Assembly (NCBI GenBank): GCA_050258555.1
Contig: JBLMZA010000169.1
Span: forward strand, 1-23,971
Direction: 5' to 3'
DNA: 23,971 nucleotides
DNA from: CAISDA01 sp050258555
GTDB taxonomy: Bacteria > Bacteroidota > Ignavibacteria > UBA10030 > UBA8401
Shown one piece after another: positions 1 through 6,344 of the stretch. A model generated the notes under the pieces. It was given only the letters and a program-made list of their open reading frames with translations, did no database searches and had not been told where the DNA came from. Both the position numbers and the translations under genes were made by a program. Numbering within the stretch: position 1 is the stretch's first letter; the number at the start of each line of letters is the position of its first letter.

Positions 1-2
1 CC

Positions 3-956
3 GATGAGACCGAAACGAGCATCGGATTTTTCCTTGGCGAGCGCGATGAAAAGCATACGATCGAAACCCTCTCCGGCGTCGACAAGGTCTTTCAGCAGCA
101 GCGCGCGCGCCAGGAGCAGCGCCTGGACAATACCGCGCTCACGACGAACCTGCAGGCCTCGTTTGCCGGCGCGCTCTCCAAAAGCGACTGGCTCACGCTT
201 GCCGCGAGCTCGAGCATCATGCGCTACGACACGCCCGATTCGCTCAATACCGACGACAGGGACGAACTCCTGATTTCCCTATCGCTCGAGGAACGCCATC
301 GATTGTCCGATTATGTCACCATCGGCATCGCCGCCGAGGCCACGCTCGGGCACACGGTCTATCTTTCGCGCGAGCGCTCGGCCAACAACAACTGGAACCG
401 GATCTTCCGGCTTTCTCCCTTGTGCGTCGCGACGCCCTTTGCCAATGTCACCAATCGCGCCCGCTTCGAGGTGCTGGCCAATTACACGGTCTTCGATTTC
501 GAGCTTCTTGTGCCGACGGTGAAAAGTTATTCGTACAGGCAGGTTGCATTTCTGGATACTTTCACTTACGATATGTCACGCCGCATCGGCTTCGATGCCT
601 ACGGCATCGTGCGCGTGTATGAGCGCGCCGAACTGCGCTGGCAGGAATTTTCCGAGCGCCCGCTGCAGCAGGTCCAGGAAGTAACTTTTTCACCGCAACT
701 GCGTTTTAAGATGAAGGAGGAGATGGTCTGCGCCGCAGGCATCCGGTCATTCGCGCAGAAGCGGTTCCGCTACGACAAGGGGGAGCGGTTTTTCGAAAGC
801 ACCTATTTCAGCATCGGCCCGACCGTGGCGTTTTCCCTTCGGTTCTCGGAGCGATCGTTCGTCGAGCTCCGGGGATGGAGGGAATACCAGAAACAGACCG
901 GCAGCGGCTCGCGCGCGCTGTCGAATGTCACGCTGGCTGTCCGATACCTCTTATAG
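3..956 (+). CDS. Outer-membrane beta-barrel-like protein, 3' part only
   Basis: The reading frame is open from the first complete codon of the window to TAG at 954-956, giving at least 317 residues, so the gene begins upstream and its signal peptide is not visible. The first ATG in the frame (219) is almost certainly internal, because coding-like sequence continues through it from the left edge. The protein is built of short alternating polar and aromatic strands separated by charged turns (for example SLSLEERHRLSDYVTIGIAAE and the closing strand VTLAVRYLL), a pattern typical of outer-membrane barrels, and it ends in a hydrophobic strand as barrels do. No specific family is recognised. The next gene starts about 10 bases downstream on the same strand, so the two are probably co-transcribed. 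The barrel call rests on sequence texture only. Confidence 0.6.
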   Translation, partial: DETETSIGFFLGERDEKHTIETLSGVDKVFQQQRARQEQRLDNTALTTNLQASFAGALSKSDWLTLAASSSIMRYDTPDSLNTDDRDELLISLSLEERHRLSDYVTIGIAAEATLGHTVYLSRERSANNNWNRIFRLSPLCVATPFANVTNRARFEVLANYTVFDFELLVPTVKSYSYRQVAFLDTFTYDMSRRIGFDAYGIVRVYERAELRWQEFSERPLQQVQEVTFSPQLRFKMKEEMVCAAGIRSFAQKRFRYDKGERFFESTYFSIGPTVAFSLRFSERSFVELRGWREYQKQTGSGSRALSNVTLAVRYLL

Positions 957-965
957 AAAGGAATT

Positions 966-1391
966 GTGGTACGTATGCAACCCGATCGCACACCTGAAGT
1001 GCACCAGCTCGTCCTTGAAAGCGATACAAAAAATATACACAAGGTGGAGGATTTTTTCATCCGTCTCAACGGCGAATTCCATATCGGAGAGGAGAAATTT
1101 CACGCGCTCCTGGTCGCCGTGACCGAGGCCGTCAACAACGGCATGATCCACGGCAACCGAGGCGACCGCTCGAAGCACGTCACGCTCACCTGCCGGCTTC
1201 ACAGGAAGATACTCACGGTGACCATCAAAGATGAAGGACCGGGCTTTGCGCCGGAAGAACTCCCCAATCCTCTTCATGATGAAAACCTGCTCAGAGCCGG
1301 CGGCCGCGGAGTCTTCCTGATGAGAACGCTCATGGAAAGCGTCACATTCAACGAGGCCGGAAACGAAGTCACGATGCGTCTGCATATCTAA
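966..1391 (+). CDS. RsbW/SpoIIAB-like anti-sigma regulatory factor (serine kinase, GHKL ATPase fold)
   Basis: This 141-residue single-domain protein has the hallmarks of the HATPase_c_2 anti-sigma kinases. They are an N box, EAVNNGMIHGN (about residues 53-63), the ATP-lid/G1 motif DEGPGF (about 89-94), and a G2 motif GGRGVFLMRTLM (about 112-123). Proteins of this family bind a sigma factor or phosphorylate a STAS-domain antagonist in partner-switching pathways. No STAS antagonist, PP2C phosphatase or group-3 sigma factor is adjacent, so the partner must be elsewhere. The start is uncertain: GTG at 966 or ATG at 975; the AAGGA at 958-962 lies close to the first and 12 bases from the second. 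It follows the barrel gene by 9 bases and precedes the MOSC gene by 15, suggesting one operon. Confidence 0.85.
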   Translation: MVRMQPDRTPEVHQLVLESDTKNIHKVEDFFIRLNGEFHIGEEKFHALLVAVTEAVNNGMIHGNRGDRSKHVTLTCRLHRKILTVTIKDEGPGFAPEELPNPLHDENLLRAGGRGVFLMRTLMESVTFNEAGNEVTMRLHI

Positions 1392-1406
1392 CCTGCAGAG
1401 TCCCCC

Positions 1407-2210
1407 ATGCTCACCATTCAAGCTCTCTACTGCTATCCCTTCAAATCGGCCCGGGGCATACGCCTGAGCGAGGCGCGCGTTGAAGCGCGGGGCCTCGCCT
1501 TCGACCGGCGCTGGATGGCCGTCGATATCGGCGGGAAATTCCTCTCCCAGCGCACGCACCCGCTGCTCGGTCTGATCACAACGAGCCTCACGGACACGTC
1601 GCTTGTGCTCGAGGCGCCGGGAATTGACCGGCTTTCGCTTCCGCTCTTCTTCGAGTCCCCCTACCGGCGCAATGTCACGGTCTGGGACGATACGATGAGC
1701 GCGCTCGAGTGCGGCGATGAGGCATCGGACTGGATCAGCACGTTCCTTCATGAGCGCACGATGATCGTGTATTTTCCCGACGATTCCCTCCGTTCGGTCG
1801 ATCCGCGCTACGCCGCGCACGGCGAGCATACGGCATTTGCCGACGCCTTTCCCGTGCTGCTCATTACGCAAGCCTCGCTCGATGATCTGAATCTCCGGCT
1901 CAAGGCGCCTCTGCCCATGAACCGGTTCCGTCCGAATATCGTCGTTGACGGCGCGGAGCCCTATGCGGAAGACACCTGGGGAAGGATCCGGCTTGGAGGC
2001 TCGGTCGAACTCGACGTCGTCAAGCCCTGCGCGCGCTGCGCGATCACGACGATCGATCAGGAAACGCTCGAGCGCGGCAACGAGCCTCTGGCGACGCTTT
2101 CGGCATACAGGCAGTCGGGTTCGAAGCTCCTCTTCGGACAGAATGCGCTCGTTTCTGCACCAGGCGTGCTCCGCACAGGCGATCAGGTGCATGTGTCCGC
2201 TCGAGAGTGA
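1407..2210 (+). CDS. MOSC domain-containing protein (YcbX/mARC-like)
   Basis: The 267-residue protein starts with the MOSC N-terminal beta-barrel signature (LYCYPFKSARGI... RGLAFDRRWM, residues about 6-37). It continues into a MOSC domain with MNRFRPNIVV (about 171-180) and the PCARC motif (about 207-211), whose cysteine is the expected molybdenum ligand in YcbX and mARC proteins. Family members reduce N-hydroxylated compounds using a molybdenum cofactor and an electron-transfer partner. Unlike E. coli YcbX there is no C-terminal 2Fe-2S ferredoxin domain; the length matches the short, mARC-like form. ATG at 1407 is the first in the frame and follows the previous stop by 15 bases. The physiological substrate cannot be read from the sequence. 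Confidence 0.88.
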   Translation: MLTIQALYCYPFKSARGIRLSEARVEARGLAFDRRWMAVDIGGKFLSQRTHPLLGLITTSLTDTSLVLEAPGIDRLSLPLFFESPYRRNVTVWDDTMSALECGDEASDWISTFLHERTMIVYFPDDSLRSVDPRYAAHGEHTAFADAFPVLLITQASLDDLNLRLKAPLPMNRFRPNIVVDGAEPYAEDTWGRIRLGGSVELDVVKPCARCAITTIDQETLERGNEPLATLSAYRQSGSKLLFGQNALVSAPGVLRTGDQVHVSARE

Positions 2211-2227
2211 TGCCTCCACACCGATTT

Positions 2228-2290
2228 AAAAAGCACAGTCCGCCGGACCTCAGGTGAATTAAAGCGAGGTACGAGCGGACTGTACTTTTT
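2228..2290. terminator. Bidirectional intrinsic terminator between convergent genes
   Basis: Arms 2228-2243 and 2275-2290 are complementary at 15 of 16 positions, with a second smaller stem (ACCTC 2247-2251 with GAGGT 2266-2270) inside the loop. The stem is flanked by an A tract on the left and CTTTTT on the right, so it can terminate both the MOSC gene (+) and malate dehydrogenase (-). Confidence 0.75.
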
Positions 2291-2333
2291 CGGAGCGAAC
2301 GAAACTTTAGTTGGCGAAGCGCCTTCTCTTCTC

Positions 2334-3257
2334 TTACAGCTTCACTTTATCCATATTCGCTTTGACGTCGTCGGCCGAGACTTTGAGCGCCGCGGCTTCC
2401 GATTCCGTCAGTTTGATTTCGATGATCTGTTCCATGCCGTTTTTGCCGAGCTTCACCGGCACGCCCACGACCGTATCGGTCAGGCCGAATTCGCCCTTCA
2501 GGAGCACGGCGCAGGGAAGAATGCGCTTCTTATCCTTCACGATCGATTCGACCATCTGCACGGCTGCGGCCGACGGCGCATAATAGGCGCTGCCGGTCTT
2601 CAAAAAGTTCACGATCTCGGCGCCGCCGTTGCGGGCGCGCGTGACGAGCTTTTCGATCGTCTGGGCATCCATCAAGTCGGTAAGCGGAATGCCGGCCACC
2701 GACGTGTAGCGCGGAAGCGGCACCATCGAGTCGCCGTGTCCGCCGAGCACGAATGCCGTGACATCCTCGACCGAAACATTGAGCTCCATGGCGATGAAGG
2801 AGCGGAATCTGGCCGTATCCAGAACGCCGGCCATGCCGATGACGCGCGAGCGGTCGAAGCCCGAGGCTTTCATCGCCACATGCACCATCACGTCGAGCGG
2901 ATTCGAGACGATCACGAGGATCGCGTTGGGAGACACCTTCACGGCCTGTTCGACGACAGACTTCATGATGCCGGCATTGGTATTGAGCAGATCGTCGCGG
3001 CTCATGCCGGGCTTGCGTGCGATGCCTGCGGTGATGACGATGATATCGGAATTGGCCGTCGCTTCATAACTGTTCGTGCCGATCACCTTCGAATCGAATC
3101 CTTCAATCGGGGCCGACTCATACATATCGAGGCCCTTGCCCTGGGGCAGGCCCTCGACCACGTCGATGAGCACGACTTCATTGGCGAGTTCCTTTTCGGC
3201 GATACGCTGTGCTGCCGTCGCGCCGACGTTTCCCGCCCCTATGACTGTAATTTTCAT
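2334..3257 (-). CDS. mdh: Malate dehydrogenase (NAD-dependent, LDH-like type)
   Basis: This 307-residue enzyme interconverts malate and oxaloacetate with NAD in the TCA cycle. The N terminus MKITVIGAGNVGATAA is the Rossmann NAD-binding loop. ITAGIARKPGMSRDDL (about residues 76-91) carries the substrate-binding arginines and mobile loop, VSNPLDVM (about 117-124) is the conserved Asn-Pro region, MAGVLDTARFR (about 142-152) holds the Asp/Arg pair, and GGHGDSMVPLPRYTSVAG (about 173-190) contains the catalytic histidine. Arg instead of Gln in the substrate loop supports malate over lactate. The frame is open further upstream, but the start at 3257 is preferred: it begins directly at the NAD fold and has CGGAGAA about nine bases before it. 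The gene is monocistronic between terminators at 2228-2290 and 3381-3417. Confidence 0.96.
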   Translation of the reverse strand: MKITVIGAGNVGATAAQRIAEKELANEVVLIDVVEGLPQGKGLDMYESAPIEGFDSKVIGTNSYEATANSDIIVITAGIARKPGMSRDDLLNTNAGIMKSVVEQAVKVSPNAILVIVSNPLDVMVHVAMKASGFDRSRVIGMAGVLDTARFRSFIAMELNVSVEDVTAFVLGGHGDSMVPLPRYTSVAGIPLTDLMDAQTIEKLVTRARNGGAEIVNFLKTGSAYYAPSAAAVQMVESIVKDKKRILPCAVLLKGEFGLTDTVVGVPVKLGKNGMEQIIEIKLTESEAAALKVSADDVKANMDKVKL

Positions 3258-3330
3258 TCCATTTTCTCCGTAATAAGTACTGCACGTTGGCTTGAAAAAA
3301 CAACAGATAAGAACTGCAAATCGGATGCGC

Positions 3331-3352
3331 ATGCCCTGTTGAGAGCGGGCAT
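3331..3352. repeat. Short inverted repeat in the mdh upstream region
   Basis: ATGCCC (3331-3336) and GGGCAT (3347-3352) form a perfect 6-bp stem with a 10-base loop, about 75 bases upstream of the mdh start. It has no T tract, so it is not an obvious terminator. It could be an operator or a leader hairpin, or chance. Confidence 0.3.
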
Positions 3353-3380
3353 ACGGACAGGCAACACAAAAAATGACGGC

Positions 3381-3417
3381 AAAAAAAAAGTTGCATAAGA
3401 AAAGCTCTCACGCAACT
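3381..3417 (-). terminator. Intrinsic terminator of the rplU-rpmA operon
   Basis: Read on the minus strand, AGTTGC plus GTGAG pairs with CTTAT plus GCAACT (11 pairs, some G-U) around a 7-base loop, followed directly by a run of nine T. It lies 32 bases past the rpmA stop. Confidence 0.85.
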
Positions 3418-3449
3418 CATTTTTTCGTCTCGGGGACGATCCGGACCCG

Positions 3450-3704
3450 TTATGCCGTAATGATGGACACGGCTTGACGGTCCCTGCCGACACGGTGGAA
3501 CTTCACGGCGCCGCTCTTCAATGCAAAGAGCGTATCGTCGCCGCCGATACCGACATTTTCACCCGGATGAAACTTGGTGCCGCGCTGGCGCACAAGGATC
3601 TCACCGGCATTGACACTTTGCCCGCCGAAGCGCTTCACGCCGAGGCGCTGGGCATTACTGTCGCGGCCGTTCCGCGAACTTCCGCCGCCTTTTTTATGTG
3701 CCAT
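3450..3704 (-). CDS. rpmA: 50S ribosomal protein L27 (bL27)
   Basis: The 84-residue basic protein begins MAHKKGGGSSRNGRDSNAQ and continues with LGVKRFGGQ and GEILVRQRGTKFHPG, the canonical L27 sequence. L27 sits near the peptidyl-transferase centre with its N-terminal tail reaching toward the tRNA ends. There is no Firmicutes-type cleavable N-terminal extension; the protein starts directly at MAHKK. It is the second gene of a two-gene operon with rplU, starting 29 bases after the rplU stop, and is followed by a strong terminator. Length and sequence leave no real alternative. Confidence 0.98.
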   Translation of the reverse strand: MAHKKGGGSSRNGRDSNAQRLGVKRFGGQSVNAGEILVRQRGTKFHPGENVGIGGDDTLFALKSGAVKFHRVGRDRQAVSIITA

Positions 3705-3733
3705 ACTCGATACTTCCTTCTGAAAAAAATAAA

Positions 3734-4042
3734 TTAATTTATAGACGTAATTTCAATGTGCGTATACTGCTGGCGATGGCCGCGCTTCACACGGTAGCCC
3801 TTGCGGCGTTTCTTCTTGAAGACGACAAGCTTGTCGTCCTTCACATGCGCAAGCACTTTTGCGGCAACCGATGCACCGGCAACAGTCGGGGCTCCGACGG
3901 TGATCGAGGTATCGTCGGCGCGAAGCAGCACTTTATCGAAAGTCACGGTGGAATCAACCGCACTGTCCAGCTTCGGGACGTAGAGTTTCTCGGTGGGGTT
4001 GACCTTATATTGCTGTCCTGCGATTTCAACGACTGCGTACAT
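3734..4042 (-). CDS. rplU: 50S ribosomal protein L21 (bL21)
   Basis: The 102-residue protein starts MYAVVEIAGQQYKV, the L21 hallmark, and continues to FKKKRRKGYRVKRGHRQQYT near the C terminus, the rRNA-binding K/R-rich loop. ATG at 4042 is chosen over an upstream in-frame start at 4060: the family begins at this Met, and a GGAAGGA ribosome site lies about eight bases before it. It is the first gene of the rplU-rpmA operon, the usual bacterial order, driven by the promoter at 4102-4130. No GTPase gene (obgE), often next in other genomes, follows here. Confidence 0.97.
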   Translation of the reverse strand: MYAVVEIAGQQYKVNPTEKLYVPKLDSAVDSTVTFDKVLLRADDTSITVGAPTVAGASVAAKVLAHVKDDKLVVFKKKRRKGYRVKRGHRQQYTHIEITSIN

Positions 4043-4101
4043 CGTGTGTATCCTTCCCAAAAAGATCCAGAATATCCTGGTAATGTGGTATTTGAATCAT
4101 A

Positions 4102-4130
4102 AAAATAGAAAAAAGTCTTTTAAATGTCAA
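4102..4130 (-). promoter_or_regulatory. Sigma-70-type promoter of rplU-rpmA
   Basis: On the minus strand a perfect TTGACA (4130-4125) is separated by 17 bases from TATTTT (4107-4102), about 60 bases upstream of rplU. An A tract (4142-4149) and a T tract (4158-4164) just upstream of the -35 look like an UP element, as expected for a strong ribosomal-protein promoter. Confidence 0.7.
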
Positions 4131-4186
4131 CCCTTTCGCCGCAAAAAAAATCTGCGTCTTTTTTTCTTCCTCCCCTGCCGGCCGTG

Positions 4187-5059
4187 CTACGGCTTCTCGG
4201 CCACAACCAGGAGGCCTGCGCCGGTCGTGTTGCGTCCCGCATAATCGATATACATCAGCAAGAGCGTGAGCCAGAGCGTGGCGATATAATAGAACGGAAG
4301 CAGGAGGAAGAACGCCTTGCTTGCATTCAACAGAAGCATCGGATATTTGATTCCCAGGCGCCAGGAGGCCATGCCGACGGGCCCGTACGTATAGGAGAGG
4401 CTCTTCACGCGGAGTCCGGCCTCGGCGAGTTTCTCCGTGATTTCCCGGGCGCCGTAGCCGTTTCTCGCATGCTCGCCGATGAAGCTTTCCTCATGATCGT
4501 CGTGCGCGTCCGAGCCGCCCTGGTCCGAGGGCGTATTGATGAGCACGAGTCCGCCCGGCTTGAGCGCCTCGAAGAAATTGCGGAAGACGCGGACGTCGTC
4601 CTCGATATGCTCCATCACGTCGACAGACAGGATGATGTCGAATTCCTCCCGGTGCTGCGGCACGGTGAGATCCTCGACGGCGAATGTGATACGGTCTCCG
4701 AGACCGGCCCGGCCGAAGAAGCCGCGGCAGTCCTCGATCTGCTCTTCCTTCACATCGACGGCATGGATCCGGGCATTCCTGTAGCGTGTGGCGATGTAAT
4801 AGGAATACTGTCCGAAGCCCGAGCCCGCATCAAAGAGCCGGAAGCCTTGGGCGCGCCCGTCGAGCAATTGCCGGAGCGCGCGCCGCACATACCAGGCGCG
4901 CAGGAACATGAGGTCGAGCATCCCGTAAAATGCGCGCCGGAAGAGCGTGCTCTGGCGGGCAACGGTGCCGAATATTTTCTTGATCGGATCGTAATGCATT
5001 GGCTGTCTCGCAAGGTGCGTAAATATGCGCGCGCATGAACGGCGCGCACGAATGATCAT
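4187..5059 (-). CDS. Class I SAM-dependent methyltransferase with C-terminal membrane segments
   Basis: The 290-residue protein has the SAM-binding motif I, LFDAGSGFGQYS (about residues 75-86), an acidic residue after strand 2 (HAVDVKEEQ, about 99-106), and the post-motif DVMEHIEDD (about 147-155) typical of Methyltransf_11/25 families. Residues about 235-275 are strongly hydrophobic (KAFFLLLPFYYIA and LWLTLLLMYIDYAG), so the enzyme is probably membrane-anchored and may act on a lipid or lipid-linked glycan. The start at 5059 follows the stop of the upstream glycosyltransferase with no gap (TGA then ATG). An internal Met at 4999 (MHYDPIKKIFG) is an alternative; neither has a convincing ribosome site. 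The tight linkage implies coupled expression with the glycosyltransferase and a shared envelope-polysaccharide or lipid role. The substrate is unknown. Confidence 0.85.
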   Translation of the reverse strand: MIIRARRSCARIFTHLARQPMHYDPIKKIFGTVARQSTLFRRAFYGMLDLMFLRAWYVRRALRQLLDGRAQGFRLFDAGSGFGQYSYYIATRYRNARIHAVDVKEEQIEDCRGFFGRAGLGDRITFAVEDLTVPQHREEFDIILSVDVMEHIEDDVRVFRNFFEALKPGGLVLINTPSDQGGSDAHDDHEESFIGEHARNGYGAREITEKLAEAGLRVKSLSYTYGPVGMASWRLGIKYPMLLLNASKAFFLLLPFYYIATLWLTLLLMYIDYAGRNTTGAGLLVVAEKP

Positions 5060-6202
5060 TCAGGAATGCGCGCGCGGTGCATCGGCGAGCGCTTCAATGG
5101 CGCCGATGAGCGCATCCCAGGTGTACTTCTTCTTTTCCTCTTTCGCCCCCGAAGCCAGGCGCGCCTCCATCGACTCATCATAGAATCGCATGACGGCACT
5201 GACAATCGCTTCCGGATCCTCAGGCGGCGTGATGAGGCCGGAGACTCCGTCGACGACGACTTCGGCCAGGCCGCCGACATTGGTGGCGATCACGGGCTTG
5301 TCGAACTGATAGGCGATCTGCGCGATGCCGCTTTGCGTGGCCGACAGATACGGCAGGATGACCGCATCGGCCGCGCAGAAATATTCAGCCACGCGCTCGT
5401 TGGGCACGTAATCCGAATGCACGCGGATTACATCCTCGAGACCGGCTTCGGCGATCTGCGCGCGGTACTCGGCTTCATCGCCGTAATACTCACCCACAAC
5501 CAGGAGCACGAGCTTCGGGCGCAGCACTTTCAGGCGCTTCATCGCATCGATCAATACATGCAGTCCCTTGTACTTGCGCACGTAGCCGAAAAAGAGCAGC
5601 GTTTCTGATTCGGCGCCGATTCCGATTCTCTCGCGCGCCTCGGGTTTCGACAACGCCTCTCCGAAAATCTCATAGACCGGATGCGCCGCCTTGCGGTAGC
5701 TCGGATGCGCAACCATGCGGTGGAGATCGCGCTCGACCGCATCGGACATGACGATGAAGCCGTCTGTGAAGGCAAAGGCGTACTTCGTGAAGAGCCGGTC
5801 CCCGGGACGCTTTTCATGCGGAATCACGTTGTCGCACAGCGCGATGACTCTGGTCGGCCGATGCCACCGGGCGATCGCGCAGATGGTGCCGAAGCAGGGT
5901 CCGAAAAACGGAAGCCAGTACTTATAGAGGATCACGTCCGGATTCAGCCGGCGCGCCTTCAGGCCCACGCGGATCCAGTTGAAGGGATTGATCGAATCGA
6001 TCTCGGCCTGGGCGTCGACTTTGATGCCGGGCTCGCCTTCTTCCATCTGCGTTTTGCCCGGAAACAGGAACGACGGATACTGCCGCGTGAAGGAAAAAAT
6101 CTGCGGCCTGTGCCGCTTCTTCAGATGCGAGGCAAGCAGGGCGATGAAATGCGCGATGCCTCCGCGCATCGGATATGCGGTGCCAAGGATAAGAACGTTC
6201 AC
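5060..6202 (-). CDS. Glycosyltransferase family 4 (GT-B fold)
   Basis: The 380-residue protein shows the GT-B layout. The N-terminal half opens MNVLILGTAYPMRGGIAHF with the Gly-Gly acceptor loop. The C-terminal half has LLFFGYVRKYKGLHVLIDAM (about residues 203-222), a central strand block KLVLLVVGEYYG, and the donor-binding end LPYLSATQSGIAQIAYQF then KPVIATNVGGLAEVV. The usual E-x7-E donor motif is degenerate: Gln-Ser-Gly-Ile-Ala-Gln stands where the first Glu-Gly...Glu is expected, as in the TQSG-type GT4 subfamily. It probably transfers a sugar from a nucleotide donor to an envelope glycan. The gene abuts the methyltransferase gene directly, and a terminator belonging to the upstream GT2 gene separates it from that gene, so it needs a promoter near 6203-6270; none was obvious. 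Confidence 0.9.
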   Translation of the reverse strand: MNVLILGTAYPMRGGIAHFIALLASHLKKRHRPQIFSFTRQYPSFLFPGKTQMEEGEPGIKVDAQAEIDSINPFNWIRVGLKARRLNPDVILYKYWLPFFGPCFGTICAIARWHRPTRVIALCDNVIPHEKRPGDRLFTKYAFAFTDGFIVMSDAVERDLHRMVAHPSYRKAAHPVYEIFGEALSKPEARERIGIGAESETLLFFGYVRKYKGLHVLIDAMKRLKVLRPKLVLLVVGEYYGDEAEYRAQIAEAGLEDVIRVHSDYVPNERVAEYFCAADAVILPYLSATQSGIAQIAYQFDKPVIATNVGGLAEVVVDGVSGLITPPEDPEAIVSAVMRFYDESMEARLASGAKEEKKKYTWDALIGAIEALADAPRAHS

Positions 6203-6271
6203 TGTATGATCGAATCGCGTCTGTGTAATGTGTGACGGGCGAGTGTGTGTCTCTCTCTCGCGCGCATAGGG

Positions 6272-6321
6272 AAAAAAAAGTGCGGCTTCCGCATCGCAAG
6301 AACAAACGGGCGCCGCACTTT
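6272..6321 (-). terminator. Intrinsic terminator of the GT2 glycosyltransferase gene
   Basis: AAAGTGCGGC (6277-6286) and GCCGCACTTT (6312-6321) are perfectly complementary over 10 bp with a 25-base loop. Read on the minus strand the stem is followed by a run of eight T (6279-6272). It lies just past the stop of the GT2 gene. Confidence 0.8.
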
Positions 6322-6344
6322 AGTATTGTTACCGGATTGCTTTT

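Noticed and set aside
951..2219. Long open frame on the minus strand (422 codons) opposite the kinase and MOSC genes
   Set aside because: It is an antisense shadow of two genes with clear motifs; its protein is His/Arg/Glu-rich with no recognisable domain.
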